Shown: positions 8,103-17,686, counted from the first letter of the stretch. The stretch is DNA of 64,000 bases from JBGLNJ01 sp041300525 (GCA_041300525.1 JBGLNJ010000001.1:2914001-2978000); one strand, 5' to 3'. Made by a program: numbers and translations. The notes: generated by a model from the sequence alone, not told the origin.

Positions 8103-9555
8103 AACATCCGACTTTCCGCTCTGGCTGCCGCATATAGCCGGCGTCTACCTTTCGTCGCTGGCCGCCATCGTCATCATGGCTCGCATCAACCTGACCATCA
8201 CGCTGGTCATCTTTGTGCCGCTGGCGGGGACGCTGGTGATCAGCCGGTTGGCCTGGGCGCGCTTCTTGCAGTATGGTCACGCCAGCCGCGCCGCCGCCGG
8301 AGCCGTGACCGGCTTCCTGGGCGAAATCTTTGGCGCAGTGCAGGCCGTCAAGGTCGCCAACGCCGAAGCCGATGTCGTCGCTCACTTGCACGCGCTCAAC
8401 GAGGCCCGGCGCAAAACAACGCTGCGGCTGCGCCTGTTTGAGCGGCTGCTCGATTCAATCTATGGCAGCGCGACGAGCTTTGGCATCGGCGTGGTGTTGC
8501 TGCTCGCCGGGCGTGCGATGACGACCGGGACGTTCACCGTGGGCGATTTTGCGCTGTTCGTTTACTATCTGTGGTTCACCACCGAGTTGCCGCTCGACAC
8601 GGGCACCTTTATCGGCGACTATTTTACGCAAGCCGTGTCCATCGAGCGGATGGTCGAACTCGTTCGGCCAGACCCGCCGCAAGTGTTGGTGGAGCACCAT
8701 CCTGTGTATGAGCGAGGTCCGATACCGCCGGTGGTCTATCGCCCCAAGACGGACGCTGATCGGCTGGAGCGGCTGGAGGTGCGCGGACTTTCGTATCGCT
8801 TCCCATCCGCGAACGGGCAGAGCGAGGGCGAGCGAGGCGGCATCGAAAACGTCAACCTGAGCCTGGCGAAAGGTTCCTTCACCGTCATCACCGGGCGCAT
8901 CGGTTCCGGCAAGTCCACTCTGCTGCGCGTGTTGCTCGGCTTGCTGCCCCGCGACGCGGGCGAGATTCGCTGGAACGGCGAGCGCGTGGATGACCCCGGC
9001 GCTTTCTTTCGTCCGCCTCGCTGTGCTTACACGGCCCAGGTTCCGCGCCTGTTCAGCGAGACGCTGCGCGACAACATTCTGATGGGGCTGAGAGAAGAAC
9101 AGGTTGACCTGCCCGGCGCGCTCTGGATGAGCGTGCTGGAAGAGGACGTGGCCGCCCTGGAAAACGGACTGGATACCATCGTCGGGCCGAGGGGCGTCCG
9201 GCTATCGGGCGGACAAGTCCAGCGCAGCGCCGCCGCGCGGATGTTTGTCCGCGCCCCAGAGCTGCTCGTCTTTGACGATCTATCCAGCGCGCTCGACGTG
9301 GAGACCGAACGCACGCTGTGGGAACGGCTCGACCAAAGGATGAAGGCTTGGCGTGAAGGCGGAGGGCTGACTTGCCTGGTCGCTTCACATCGCCGGGCCG
9401 CGCTTCGCCGCGCCGACCACATCGTCGTGCTCAAGGATGGCCGGGTCGAGGCGGAGGGAACGCTGGACGAGCTGCTAGAGTCGTGCGGAGAGATGCGCCG
9501 GTTGTGGCATGGAGATGTGGATGGACAAAGCGGCTCACACACCACTCTGGACTAG
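7813..9555 (+). CDS. ABC exporter half-transporter (permease-ATPase), N-terminal end missing
   Basis: About 580 aa from ATG 7813. The permease half begins directly at RVLPGLIEKSIFDTIT, a sequence that in related exporters follows the first membrane helix, so roughly 40 residues seem lost at a junction near 7790. The ATPase half is complete: Walker A GRIGSGKST, Q-loop near AYTAQVP, signature LSGGQ, Walker B LLVFDDLSSALD and switch His in ASHRRA. The Walker B acid following the Mg-binding Asp is Asp, where Glu is the usual catalytic base. This is typical of the degenerate site in heterodimeric exporters, so a partner subunit would be expected; none is present nearby. Confidence 0.7.
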   Translation: MSRVLPGLIEKSIFDTITHAAPAALGLWALVALYVSVELARLAVSFGDIWADVTFRYIAGGLLRRNMFASILRRTSEKTLPVSSGEAISRFGYDVAETSDFPLWLPHIAGVYLSSLAAIVIMARINLTITLVIFVPLAGTLVISRLAWARFLQYGHASRAAAGAVTGFLGEIFGAVQAVKVANAEADVVAHLHALNEARRKTTLRLRLFERLLDSIYGSATSFGIGVVLLLAGRAMTTGTFTVGDFALFVYYLWFTTELPLDTGTFIGDYFTQAVSIERMVELVRPDPPQVLVEHHPVYERGPIPPVVYRPKTDADRLERLEVRGLSYRFPSANGQSEGERGGIENVNLSLAKGSFTVITGRIGSGKSTLLRVLLGLLPRDAGEIRWNGERVDDPGAFFRPPRCAYTAQVPRLFSETLRDNILMGLREEQVDLPGALWMSVLEEDVAALENGLDTIVGPRGVRLSGGQVQRSAAARMFVRAPELLVFDDLSSALDVETERTLWERLDQRMKAWREGGGLTCLVASHRRAALRRADHIVVLKDGRVEAEGTLDELLESCGEMRRLWHGDVDGQSGSHTTLD

Positions 9556-9613
9556 ATCCAACGGATGTGATACACTTACGCCAGTGCCTAAATTCTCAAA
9601 CACGGAGAAAGCT

Positions 9614-11002
9614 ATGCGCGATCAGGCTCTCAGTTTTGCTTTGGATCATCAAGACGCTCAACTGGACGAGTTGAAAGAATTTCTATCCATCCCCAGCATC
9701 AGCGCGCAGCCGCAACACAAAGGCGACATCACTCACGCGGCAAAATGGCTGGCGGCTCACTTGTCGTCTATCGGGATGCAGCGCGCGCAGGTCATGCAGA
9801 CCGCAGGGCACCCGGTGGTCTATGGCGAATGGCTGGGCGCGGGCAAGGACAAGCCGACCATTCTCGTCTACGGCCATTACGACGTCCAGCCCGAAGACCC
9901 GCTTGACTTGTGGCTGTCCGATCCGTTCAAGCCGGAAGTGCGCGGGCAGAATCTCTATGGACGCGGCGCGTCGGACGACAAGGGCCAGGTCTTTGCGCAC
10001 GTCAAGGCCGCTGAGGCGTACTTGAAGTCAAGCGGCAAGCTGCCGGTCAACGTCAAGTTCATCGTCGAGGGTGAAGAGGAAATCGGCGGGCCGAGCCTCA
10101 ATCCGTTCGTCGAAGCGAACGCCAAACTGTTAGCCGCCGATGTGGTATTGATCTCTGACACGGGCATGCCGCGCCCCGATTTGCCGGCGCTCACCTATGC
10201 GCTGCGCGGGCTGTGCTACGTGGAGGTGCAAGTCGTCGGCCCGCAGCGTGATTTGCACTCTGGCTCGTTCGGCGGCGCGGTCTACAACCCCATCCAGGCG
10301 CTGGCGGAAATCATCGCCGGGTTAAAGGACTCGCACGGCCACATCACGATTCCGGGTTTCTACGACCGCGTGCGCCCGCTCGATCCGCAAGAGCGCCAAC
10401 TGCTGGCGCAGACTTTGTTCGACGAAGCCGCGTTTTGCGCCGAGGCAGGAGTTCCCTCGACGTGGGGCGAGGAGGGCTACACGGTGCTCGAACAAATCGG
10501 CGCGCGGCCCACGCTGGATTGCAACGGCATCTGGGGCGGCTATACGGGCGAAGGCTCCAAGACCGTGCTGCCCAGCGCGGCCTCCGCCAAGATCAGCATG
10601 AGGCTGGTGCCGGATCAAGATGAAAAAGAAATCTTGGAATTGATTCGCGCGCACGTGACGCGCGTCGCGCCTCCGCAGGTCAAGGTCAGCGTGCGGAGCC
10701 TGCACGGCGGCAAGCCGGCCATCGTGGATATCAACGGGCGCGAAATCCAGGCGGCGGCCTCGGCATTGGAGCGCGCCTTTGGGAAGCGCCCGGCCTTTAT
10801 CCGCGAGGGCGGCAGCATCCCCGTCGTCACGACGTTCAAAAAGGTGCTAGGCATCCCGTCCGTGTTGATGGGGCTGGGCCTGCCCGACGACAACTTGCAC
10901 AGCCCGAACGAAAAGATATACCTCCCCAACTTTTATCGGGGCATTCAGGCATCCATTCATTTCATGGACGAGTTGGCATCCTCCGAGAAGAACAATGGCT
11001 AG
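9614..11002 (+). CDS. M20 family metallopeptidase (dipeptidase)
   Basis: A 462-aa M20/ArgE/CPG2-type peptidase, probably hydrolysing dipeptides or acyl-amino acids with a two-zinc site in the cytoplasm. The start at 9614 is preceded by GGAGAAA. Metal-binding blocks appear in order: VYGHYDVQPEDP, GRGASDDKGQ (bridging Asp), VEGEEEIGGPSL (catalytic Glu pair), and the terminal GLPDDNLHSPNE His. The dimerisation insert begins around RDLHSGSFGG. Its stop overlaps the start of the restriction endonuclease by 8 bp. That is probably coincidental juxtaposition, although it could place the nuclease in the same transcript. Confidence 0.9.
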   Translation: MRDQALSFALDHQDAQLDELKEFLSIPSISAQPQHKGDITHAAKWLAAHLSSIGMQRAQVMQTAGHPVVYGEWLGAGKDKPTILVYGHYDVQPEDPLDLWLSDPFKPEVRGQNLYGRGASDDKGQVFAHVKAAEAYLKSSGKLPVNVKFIVEGEEEIGGPSLNPFVEANAKLLAADVVLISDTGMPRPDLPALTYALRGLCYVEVQVVGPQRDLHSGSFGGAVYNPIQALAEIIAGLKDSHGHITIPGFYDRVRPLDPQERQLLAQTLFDEAAFCAEAGVPSTWGEEGYTVLEQIGARPTLDCNGIWGGYTGEGSKTVLPSAASAKISMRLVPDQDEKEILELIRAHVTRVAPPQVKVSVRSLHGGKPAIVDINGREIQAAASALERAFGKRPAFIREGGSIPVVTTFKKVLGIPSVLMGLGLPDDNLHSPNEKIYLPNFYRGIQASIHFMDELASSEKNNG

Positions 11003-12050
11003 ATTAGTGCGAAAGTATCGCAAGACATTTGAAGAGCTTGAGCAAGCAGCATCCAAGTTTTGGCCTTCCGAACTCTCGGAAATGGAGGCCAAGTTGAGCG
11101 TCATCCCGTTGCTGCTCAAAACGCAAGAGCTTTTTATTAGCGTCATAGGCACGGGAGCGCCAACTCTTGACAGGCTGTTTACCATAGTTGAAGCATCTGG
11201 TGTGCCAGCCAATCTCTTCCTGAAACATCTTGTTATTCTCGCCGATTACAGTGGCGAGATGTTGGAGAGGGTCAGCAACGAGTTTTCAACGCTGTTCCCA
11301 AGCGGAAAGCTGCGTTACACCTGGCATGGAGAACAGCAGTCCTACACTTTCAAAGTTTTGCCCGCTCGCAAATTTAGCAATAAGGCATTGAGAATTGACG
11401 GCAAGGAACTGCTCAACGAGTATCCGCTTGACGATTTGCGAAAGGACGCGATTGCCCTGCTCTTGTTTGGCAGTGCCTACAGTGATAGCGATCAAGAAGT
11501 TGCTTCGACCTTGTCAAAGTGCGAAATCGGCGAATACTTGGGAAGGCCGAGTGAACTAGCAACCTTTATCAAGCAAAGGTATATTTGGGTCAGCCGCATC
11601 ACGGGCGGAGCAACTGCCAACAATCTCGGTCAAATAGCTCAAAGGTTTGTTGCCCGATACATATCCGATAAACTAGGTCTGCCGGATATCAAGATCAAAC
11701 CAGGAGGACGGTTGCCAGGTGTGACCCATACAGATGCAGCTACAGGTCGGCTTACATCGTTTGACTTGGTAGTAACAAACGGTGTCAAGCATGTAGCAGT
11801 TGAAGTCAGTTTTCAAGTAACGACGAATAGCACGATTGAGCGCAAAGCAGGTCAGGCCCGGGCGCGGTACGAGCAAGTCGAGCGGGCGGGCCACAAGATA
11901 GCCTATGTCCTCGATGGAGCTGGAAACTTTCAGAGAGAAACTGCCTTGCGCACAATATGCTCACACAGCCATTGCACTGTGGCCTTTTCTCGGAGCGAAT
12001 TAGACATCCTATGTGAGTTTCTCAGAAATCAGTTGTCTAAAGCAAAGTAA
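10995..12050 (+). CDS. Probable type II restriction endonuclease
   Basis: A 351-aa protein directly upstream (2 bp) of a DNA methyltransferase on the same strand, which is the main reason for the call. The C-terminal third shows a PD-(D/E)xK-like core: Asp257 in TSFDLVV, then Glu270 in HVAVEVSFQ. The Lys of the motif is replaced, with Gln274 close by, as in some variant nucleases. It is followed by a helix-rich region and YVLDGAG. The gene is lower in GC and uses more AT-ending codons than its neighbours, suggesting recent acquisition. The N-terminal 200 residues (possible DNA recognition) are not recognised. The start overlaps the peptidase stop. Confidence 0.6.
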   Translation: MARLVRKYRKTFEELEQAASKFWPSELSEMEAKLSVIPLLLKTQELFISVIGTGAPTLDRLFTIVEASGVPANLFLKHLVILADYSGEMLERVSNEFSTLFPSGKLRYTWHGEQQSYTFKVLPARKFSNKALRIDGKELLNEYPLDDLRKDAIALLLFGSAYSDSDQEVASTLSKCEIGEYLGRPSELATFIKQRYIWVSRITGGATANNLGQIAQRFVARYISDKLGLPDIKIKPGGRLPGVTHTDAATGRLTSFDLVVTNGVKHVAVEVSFQVTTNSTIERKAGQARARYEQVERAGHKIAYVLDGAGNFQRETALRTICSHSHCTVAFSRSELDILCEFLRNQLSKAK

Positions 12051-12052
12051 GT

Positions 12053-13153
12053 ATGGCGCACATTTCAGAGAACAGTAACCCTCTGCGGGTCAAGCAAATA
12101 TCTGTCCAGAGCCGTCAGGGTTTGCTGATGGCATCAAAAGGCCTGACCGATGTATGTGTCGTGCGGCTGCCCGCCTGTGACACTCCAAGCAAGTGCAACT
12201 GCCCCCTAGATTCTGTCGGTGCGCTTGTGGCGACCATTGCCAACAATCTGGAGCCTTCGGCCACGCTGATAATCTTGGGCGAGGTAACAGACCTTGTGCA
12301 AGTCCAGGCGCACATGCCAGTCTCTGTGCGCTACCAGCATTGGATTGCCATAAAGCGAACCACAACCCAAATCGTAGACAAGAAACACTTGCCCCATCAG
12401 CATTTCGGCGCGTTGGTTCATACGCGCTACAAGCAATGTCTGCGGCACACCAAGATGAGAATCAGGTACACCTACTGCCCGGTTTGCGACAAGACCACAA
12501 AAGACTATGGCGGAAAGAAACATACTTACCATGAAGCCGGGACGCTTATATCCGATGTTTGGCGAGACATCTCGTGCGACTTGGACGGCGATATAAGCCC
12601 CGTTATTGACCGCTTCGCTGATTTGTTTGGCATAGAGCCTTATCAAGAACTAGTCATACTGGATTGCAGGCTGCTAAAGCTTGAACGCTCAGCGAATCAA
12701 CTTGTGCAGATTGAGCCTGAAGAAAACAGGCTACCAACAGATTTGACCGACCGTATCTTGCACAGTGATTGCCTGGAAGCGTTGAAGCGCATACCGAGTA
12801 GCTCGATTGACTTTGCCTTTACTGACCCGCCTTACAACCTGGGAAAGAAGTACATGGGCTACACCGACGACTTGAAGATTCAAGATTACTTCAAGTGGTG
12901 TGACGAATGGATTGGAGAAATGGCCCGCGTTCTAAAGCCAGGACATACTCTTGCCGTTCTGAACATTCCACTTTGGATAGTTCGACATTTCTTGTATAGA
13001 CCCACGGAAGCCGTTGCGGCTCACGTCGGCGCGGTGGTTGAAGAAGCGCCGATCACCATCAGTGTGCCGCGCAGATGCGCCAGATCGAGGCGTGACCACG
13101 CGCAGGGAATGTCCGATTGCCTGTCTGCCATGGCCGTCGTGTCTTTTGACTGA
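12053..13153 (+). pseudogene. DNA N6/N4 methyltransferase of the R-M pair, C-terminally broken
   Basis: Residues 1-316 are recognisable. A first region has a Cys-x2-Cys...His-x2-His finger (C142, C145, H157, H160) and the methyltransferase-like block EAGTLISDVWRD. A second, beta-class catalytic domain carries DPPY (258-261) after ILHSDCLEAL. After Arg316 (about 13001) similarity ends abruptly. The remaining 50 residues look like translated antisense of unrelated DNA, and the C-terminal part holding the cofactor-binding FxGxG motif of this class is missing. If the sequence is real, the methyltransferase should be inactive while the adjacent endonuclease is intact. Confidence 0.65.
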
Positions 13154-13194
13154 TCGCGCTCGCCTGGCGCGCGTGCGGAGGGTAAAGTCCCCAT
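13004..13194. other. Unassigned filler between two truncated genes
   Basis: About 190 bp between the break in the methyltransferase and the stop of the PAS/GAF gene on the other strand. No gene was recognised. Its right end contains a small palindrome (GTAAAGTCCCCATTTAC, 13182-13198) that runs into the stop of the PAS/GAF gene. Confidence 0.4.
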
Positions 13195-15237
13195 TTACGG
13201 TTGCAACGCCGCAGCGTACTTGGACAACTGGCGATACAACTGTGCATTCTGCCAGGCGATGGCCGCTTGGTCCGCAAACGCGCGCAGGCGTTCGGCATGT
13301 GCGGGAGTGAAAAAGCCCGGCGCGGCGCTGCTGACATTCAGAAAACCGATCACCCGGCCCTGCGCACGGATCGGCGCGCCGACATAGGATCGCCAGCCCA
13401 TCTCGGTACGACGGAGCCAATTCGGGTCAGCCTGCGTGTCGGCGACCACGACCGGCTGGCCGGTTTCGATCATCTGGCCCAAGTTCGGAATGTCGGCAAT
13501 CGAGTAGGCCACCGTGGCCATCGCCTCGACGCCGAACCGCTCGTAGCCGCGCCAGCGGGTGATGCGCACGTGGTCATCTTCGATGAGCATGACATTCGCC
13601 ACATCGTTGGGCACCACGCGGCTGACCTGTTCCAGGAGGCGATCCAGCACAGTATCCATGTCGAGCGTGGAAACGAGCGCGGCGCCGACTTGGCTCAGTG
13701 TCTGGGCCAGCTCGCGTTGTTCGCGCTCGGCCTGAAAGAGGCGCGCATTTTCCAGCGCCGGCCCGATGGCGGCCGTCACGCTTTGCGCCAGGGCGATTTC
13801 TTCCTCGCTGAACTCACGGCGCTCGGTGGTGGCCAAGGCAATAGCGCCGATGGCTTGTTCTCGCATCAAAATGGGGACGATGAGCAACGAGCAGATACCC
13901 TTTTGTGCCAGCAGCGGAGCGATGAATGAAAACCGTGGATCTGTCAGGGCATCCGCAACCGCCAGCGGCACTTTGTGTTCGAGGATGTACTCGGCGGCAT
14001 CGCTTTTCATGGGGAAAACGACGCCCATGACGCTGAAACGGGGCGGGAGCCGATACTCGGCTACGATGGTCACGTGCGAGCCATCCGCGGTGGGCAGGCC
14101 GGCGGCGCAATGCGGCGACTCGAACGCGCGGCCTAGCTCTTCACACACCGATTGCAGCACAGTGCGCTCGTCCAAGGTGGAAGTAGTGGTCGCAATGACC
14201 CGGTTAAGCAGCGCCATCTCGCGCAGGCGGCGGCGGGCTTCTTCTTCGGCTCGTTTGCGCTCGGTGATGTCGGTGTGCATGCCGGTCATGCGCAGCGGCC
14301 GGCCATACTCATCTCGCGTGACCACCTTGCCGCGATCCGAAATCCACTTCCATTCGCCGGATTGGGTCAGCAACCGGTGTTCGGTTTCATACTGCGGCGT
14401 GCGTCCTTCCAGGTGATCGTCGAGCGCCTGCATCACGGCGTGCTGGTCGTCGGGGTGTATCAATCTTTCCCACGTGCGGACGTGCGGCTCGATTTCTTCC
14501 AGGCGGTAGCCGAGCATTTCGGCCCAGCGCAGGCTGAACCGTACCACTCCGGTCGTCACGTTCCAATCCCAAAAGCCGTCGTTGCTTCCTTCCAGGACCA
14601 GTTTCAGGCGCTCTTCGCTCTCTCGCAGTATTTCTTCTGCCTGCTTGCGCTGCGTGATGTCTTCGATCACAACTTGCCAGCCGAGCTGATTTTTCATTTG
14701 TATGGGCGTGAGGCTAAGGAGCGCGGTATAGGCAGTGTTGTCTTTGCGCTTGAATTGCACTTCTCGCTGGTGCAAAAAGCCTTGCTGCCGGGAGGTCGCC
14801 AAGATCGTTTCGCCCTCGTCCCGGTTGGCGCACAGCCTGGCCAGGTTTTTGATCTGGGCGATGTCGCGCCGGGTGTAGCTGCCCGGCCCGAGCAAGGCGT
14901 GGTTAAAAGTCAGCAGATTCCCCGACTCGTCGGCCACGCCCAGGCCCACGGGGGTTGTCTCAAACAGAGTCCGATAGTGTTCTTCGCTTTCTCGCAAGGC
15001 GTTTTCGGCGCGTCGAAAAGCATCCAGGTCGCGGTGGATGAGCCAGTACAACATTCCGGCTGTTGCAGCTATATAGAACAAGCCCTTCAAGATTCCCGCA
15101 TTAGCCAATGTGGCTGGGTCGCTGGTCAGCGCAAACAACAGCCGGTCCGAGAACAGAATCCAAAGCGCGCCCACTGTCGCATAGATCAGCACGATCCTGA
15201 GAGAGCGCCGTATGGGCTTGACCGAAGCTTTATCCAT
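13195..15237 (-). CDS. PAS-PAS-GAF-GAF sensor protein, probably truncated before its kinase domain
   Basis: A 680-aa sensor starting at ATG 15237. Two N-terminal membrane helices (residues about 15-75) are followed by two PAS domains, each ending in a PAC motif (VIEDITQRKQAEE and HTDITERKRAEEE), and then two GAF domains (about 345-500 and 515-665). The protein stops at YAAALQP just after the second GAF. In relatives this helix continues into a coiled coil and a histidine kinase or cyclase output domain, so the output module seems to be missing. The stop lies next to the GTAAA...TTTAC palindrome and the broken methyltransferase, suggesting a deletion junction. Confidence 0.75.
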   Translation of the reverse strand: MDKASVKPIRRSLRIVLIYATVGALWILFSDRLLFALTSDPATLANAGILKGLFYIAATAGMLYWLIHRDLDAFRRAENALRESEEHYRTLFETTPVGLGVADESGNLLTFNHALLGPGSYTRRDIAQIKNLARLCANRDEGETILATSRQQGFLHQREVQFKRKDNTAYTALLSLTPIQMKNQLGWQVVIEDITQRKQAEEILRESEERLKLVLEGSNDGFWDWNVTTGVVRFSLRWAEMLGYRLEEIEPHVRTWERLIHPDDQHAVMQALDDHLEGRTPQYETEHRLLTQSGEWKWISDRGKVVTRDEYGRPLRMTGMHTDITERKRAEEEARRRLREMALLNRVIATTTSTLDERTVLQSVCEELGRAFESPHCAAGLPTADGSHVTIVAEYRLPPRFSVMGVVFPMKSDAAEYILEHKVPLAVADALTDPRFSFIAPLLAQKGICSLLIVPILMREQAIGAIALATTERREFSEEEIALAQSVTAAIGPALENARLFQAEREQRELAQTLSQVGAALVSTLDMDTVLDRLLEQVSRVVPNDVANVMLIEDDHVRITRWRGYERFGVEAMATVAYSIADIPNLGQMIETGQPVVVADTQADPNWLRRTEMGWRSYVGAPIRAQGRVIGFLNVSSAAPGFFTPAHAERLRAFADQAAIAWQNAQLYRQLSKYAAALQP

Positions 15238-15287
15238 AACCAAAGTCCTCGTAGCATGGGGGAACCACATCTATAGTACGGTGACTA

Positions 15288-16202
15288 TTATATATCAGGT
15301 TGTGATCGCTCGCTTGCCGCGGCGGGCCGGTTCACCAGCCACACGCCCAGCAAGATGATGCCTCCGCCGATCAGCGTGGCCCACGTCACCCGCTCGCCGA
15401 TCCACGTGGCAGCCACGACGACGGTCACGAGCGGCTCGAGGTACAAAAAGGAGGCGACTTGCGATGCGCCGGCTTGTTGCAAGGCGTCGTACCAGAACAC
15501 GTAGGCCAACCCGGAACACGCCAGTCCCAAAAAGAGCACGCTGGCCCACCCTTCGACCGACAGGCCAGGTATCTGCGTCCAGCCGCGCTGCGCGGCAAAG
15601 AGCGGCAGCACCATCATCCAGCCCAAACCCATCACATACGTCATCATCAGCGCGGGTGGATACTTGCCCATCATTTTCTTGGAAAGGACCGTGAACAGCG
15701 CCCAGTTGGGTGAACTGAGCAACATCAGCACATCGCCGACCGTCGCCACGCGCAGCAGCCCGCTCAGACCGCCGGTCAAGTTGCCACGGCTGATCACCAG
15801 CAGCGCGCCCACGCTGGCGATGCACAACCCGATCACCTTCAGCGCGCCGAATGACTCGCGCGCCAACAGCCAGGCCAGCAGCGCCGCAAAGATGGGGGTG
15901 AGCGCCACGATCCATCCCGAGTTCGTGGCGCTGGTTGTGACCAGTCCGTTGGCTTGCAAGAGTTGGTGAACCGTAATGCCGTTCAAGCCCAACAGCGCCA
16001 GCCAAAACAAATCGCGCCCTTTGATCCACACGATTTGCCGCCGCTTGAGGCAGACCAGCATCAGGACGCTCCAGCCCAGCGCAAAGCGCAGCGCGATCAC
16101 CGCCAGCGGGCTGATTTGCTGCACGAGCACTTTGGTGGCGACAAAAGAGGCGCCCCAAAACGAGATCGCCAGGAATGATTTGATGGCGGTGCGTGGTTTC
16201 AC
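15288..16202 (-). CDS. EamA/DMT-superfamily permease
   Basis: A 304-aa inner-membrane protein with ten predicted helices in two homologous EamA halves. The first half opens with FLAISFWGASFVATKVL and the second with VGDVLMLLSSPNWALFTVL, each ending in the typical amphipathic VIGLCIASVGALLV / LIGGGIILLGVWLVN helix. The family exports amino acids, purines or other metabolites; the substrate cannot be deduced. Length is typical and the start ATG at 16202 is followed at once by a positively charged N-terminus. It stands alone, transcribed toward the sensor gene. Confidence 0.85.
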   Translation of the reverse strand: MKPRTAIKSFLAISFWGASFVATKVLVQQISPLAVIALRFALGWSVLMLVCLKRRQIVWIKGRDLFWLALLGLNGITVHQLLQANGLVTTSATNSGWIVALTPIFAALLAWLLARESFGALKVIGLCIASVGALLVISRGNLTGGLSGLLRVATVGDVLMLLSSPNWALFTVLSKKMMGKYPPALMMTYVMGLGWMMVLPLFAAQRGWTQIPGLSVEGWASVLFLGLACSGLAYVFWYDALQQAGASQVASFLYLEPLVTVVVAATWIGERVTWATLIGGGIILLGVWLVNRPAAASERSQPDI

Positions 16203-16288
16203 GACGACGGTCCTTCAAGGTCTCGACGCTGCACAAGTCATAGTTTACGCTGCCTTGCCGAATGTGGCAAATCGCGCGGTCGCTCTGT

Positions 16289-16317
16289 TTGACGCACTCG
16301 GCATGGTCGCGTATACT
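16289..16317 (+). promoter_or_regulatory. Sigma-70-type promoter for the BioD/DRTGG-like gene
   Basis: TTGACG (16289-16294), 17-bp spacer, TATACT (16312-16317), ending 78 bp before the start codon at 16396. Confidence 0.6.
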
Positions 16318-16395
16318 ACGGATACGACGCCCAAGGTGAAGGCGAGCCTTGTGGCACATAATCATTTTTCGACGGGCTTTTCGGAGGATTGAGAG

Positions 16396-17472
16396 ATGCG
16401 ATCCTTGTATGTGACTTCGGTTCAAATTTTTTCCGGCAAGACAGCCCTTTGCCTGGGATTGGGCCGGCAGATGCAGTCCGATGGTTTCCGCGTTGGATAT
16501 TTCAAGCCGCTGAGCACGCAGCCGCGCGAAATCGGCGCGGGCCAGTATTGCGATGAAGATGCGTTGTTTGCCAAGCAAGTGTTGAACCTGACCGAGCCGA
16601 TACAAGTGTTGGCGCCCGTGTGTCTGACCCCAACCTTTGTCGAAGAGCAACTGGCTGGATCCACGACCGACTTGACGACGGTCATTGTCGAAGCCTACAA
16701 CACGGTGCAGCAAGACAAAGATGTGGTGGTGCTGGAAGGCGGCGCATCGCTGCGAGAAGGGTATGCTGTTGGGCTGGCGACGGCCAAAGTGACGCGGATG
16801 CTCGGCGCGCCCGTATTGGCCGTGGTCAAGTACGAGGGCGATATACACGCGGTGGACGATGCGCTCTCGGCCCAGGCGTGGCTGGGCGATCAACTCATCG
16901 GCGTGGTGATCAACAACGTCCCGGCAGAGAGTCTGCGCTTTGCGCGCGAGGTGGCTACGCCGGCGCTGGAACGCCGCCGCGTCAACGTGTTCGGCGCGCT
17001 GCCGGAGGAGGCGCGTCTGCTGGCGACCAGCATTGGCGAGATTGCCGACGCCGCCGATGGGCAATTCCTGTGCCATGCCGACAAGCGCGATGGGCTGGTG
17101 GAGAACCTGACCGTCGGCGCGATGGGCGTGGACGAAGCGCGGGCGCGCCTGGGCTGGATTTCCAGCAAAGCTCTCATCACCGGCGGCGACCGCACCGATA
17201 TGATTGCGGCGGCGTTGGAAACGTCGGTCCGGCTCATCATCCTCACGGGCAACCTGATGCCCCAGCCGGACATCTTTAGGCGCGCGGCAGACTTGGGCGT
17301 GCCGGTGGTGCTGGTTCCCTACAACACACTGCAAACCGTCGAGCGCATCGGGCGGCTGTTTGGCAAAGGCCGCCTGGCGCATCGGGAAAAGCTGGCGCGC
17401 TTCAAGGCGCTGCTGGCCGAGCACTTTGATTTCAAGCGGCTGTATGAGCGGATAGGATTAGTGACCCGCTAG
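16396..17472 (+). CDS. BioD-like P-loop/DRTGG protein (phosphotransacetylase N-terminal-like)
   Basis: A 358-aa protein resembling the stand-alone N-terminal part of long phosphotransacetylases: a dethiobiotin-synthetase-like P-loop domain followed by a DRTGG domain. Visible features are SVQIFSGKTALCLGLG as a degenerate P-loop, FKPLS, DVVVLEGGAS, VVINNVP, and in the second domain ITGGDRTDM followed by ILTGNLMPQPDI. There is no catalytic Pta domain, so acetyl transfer is not expected; such proteins are thought to have sensory or regulatory roles. A consensus-like promoter precedes it. A weak GC hairpin followed by CTCTTTTT (about 17552-17580) may terminate it. Confidence 0.7.
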   Translation: MRSLYVTSVQIFSGKTALCLGLGRQMQSDGFRVGYFKPLSTQPREIGAGQYCDEDALFAKQVLNLTEPIQVLAPVCLTPTFVEEQLAGSTTDLTTVIVEAYNTVQQDKDVVVLEGGASLREGYAVGLATAKVTRMLGAPVLAVVKYEGDIHAVDDALSAQAWLGDQLIGVVINNVPAESLRFAREVATPALERRRVNVFGALPEEARLLATSIGEIADAADGQFLCHADKRDGLVENLTVGAMGVDEARARLGWISSKALITGGDRTDMIAAALETSVRLIILTGNLMPQPDIFRRAADLGVPVVLVPYNTLQTVERIGRLFGKGRLAHREKLARFKALLAEHFDFKRLYERIGLVTR

Positions 17473-17654
17473 GCTGCGGCGAGCGCAACCTGCAAACCGA
17501 ACCGGCCTGCCGCGGGGAATACACTTTGGAGCAAACCTTGAACGTCGTCAATGAACCCGCCGGGCGGTTCCTCTTTTTGATGCCACTCCCGCCACTGGCA
17601 AGACGGTTGACACAAGTCGGTTCATGAAGCAGTGATCCGGAGTATGTTAATGTG

Positions 17655-17684
17655 ACGAGTGCCTCCATTGTCGGAGGCACTCGT
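17655..17684. terminator. 12-bp stem hairpin downstream of the winged-helix gene
   Basis: ACGAGTGCCTCC and GGAGGCACTCGT form a perfect 12-bp stem with a 6-base loop, 3 bp beyond the stop of the minus-strand gene. No U-run follows, so it may protect a 3' end or act weakly rather than as a full intrinsic terminator. Confidence 0.55.
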
Positions 17685-17686
17685 GA

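Noticed and set aside
15295..17424. A 709-codon open frame on the minus strand
   Set aside because: It lies antisense to the BioD/DRTGG gene and out of frame across the EamA gene. Its composition is Arg/His/Gln-rich with no family motif, as expected for shadow frames in GC-rich DNA.
16396..17472. Phosphotransacetylase (Pta) or dethiobiotin synthetase (BioD)
   Set aside because: The catalytic Pta domain is absent and the P-loop is degenerate; other biotin genes are not adjacent.
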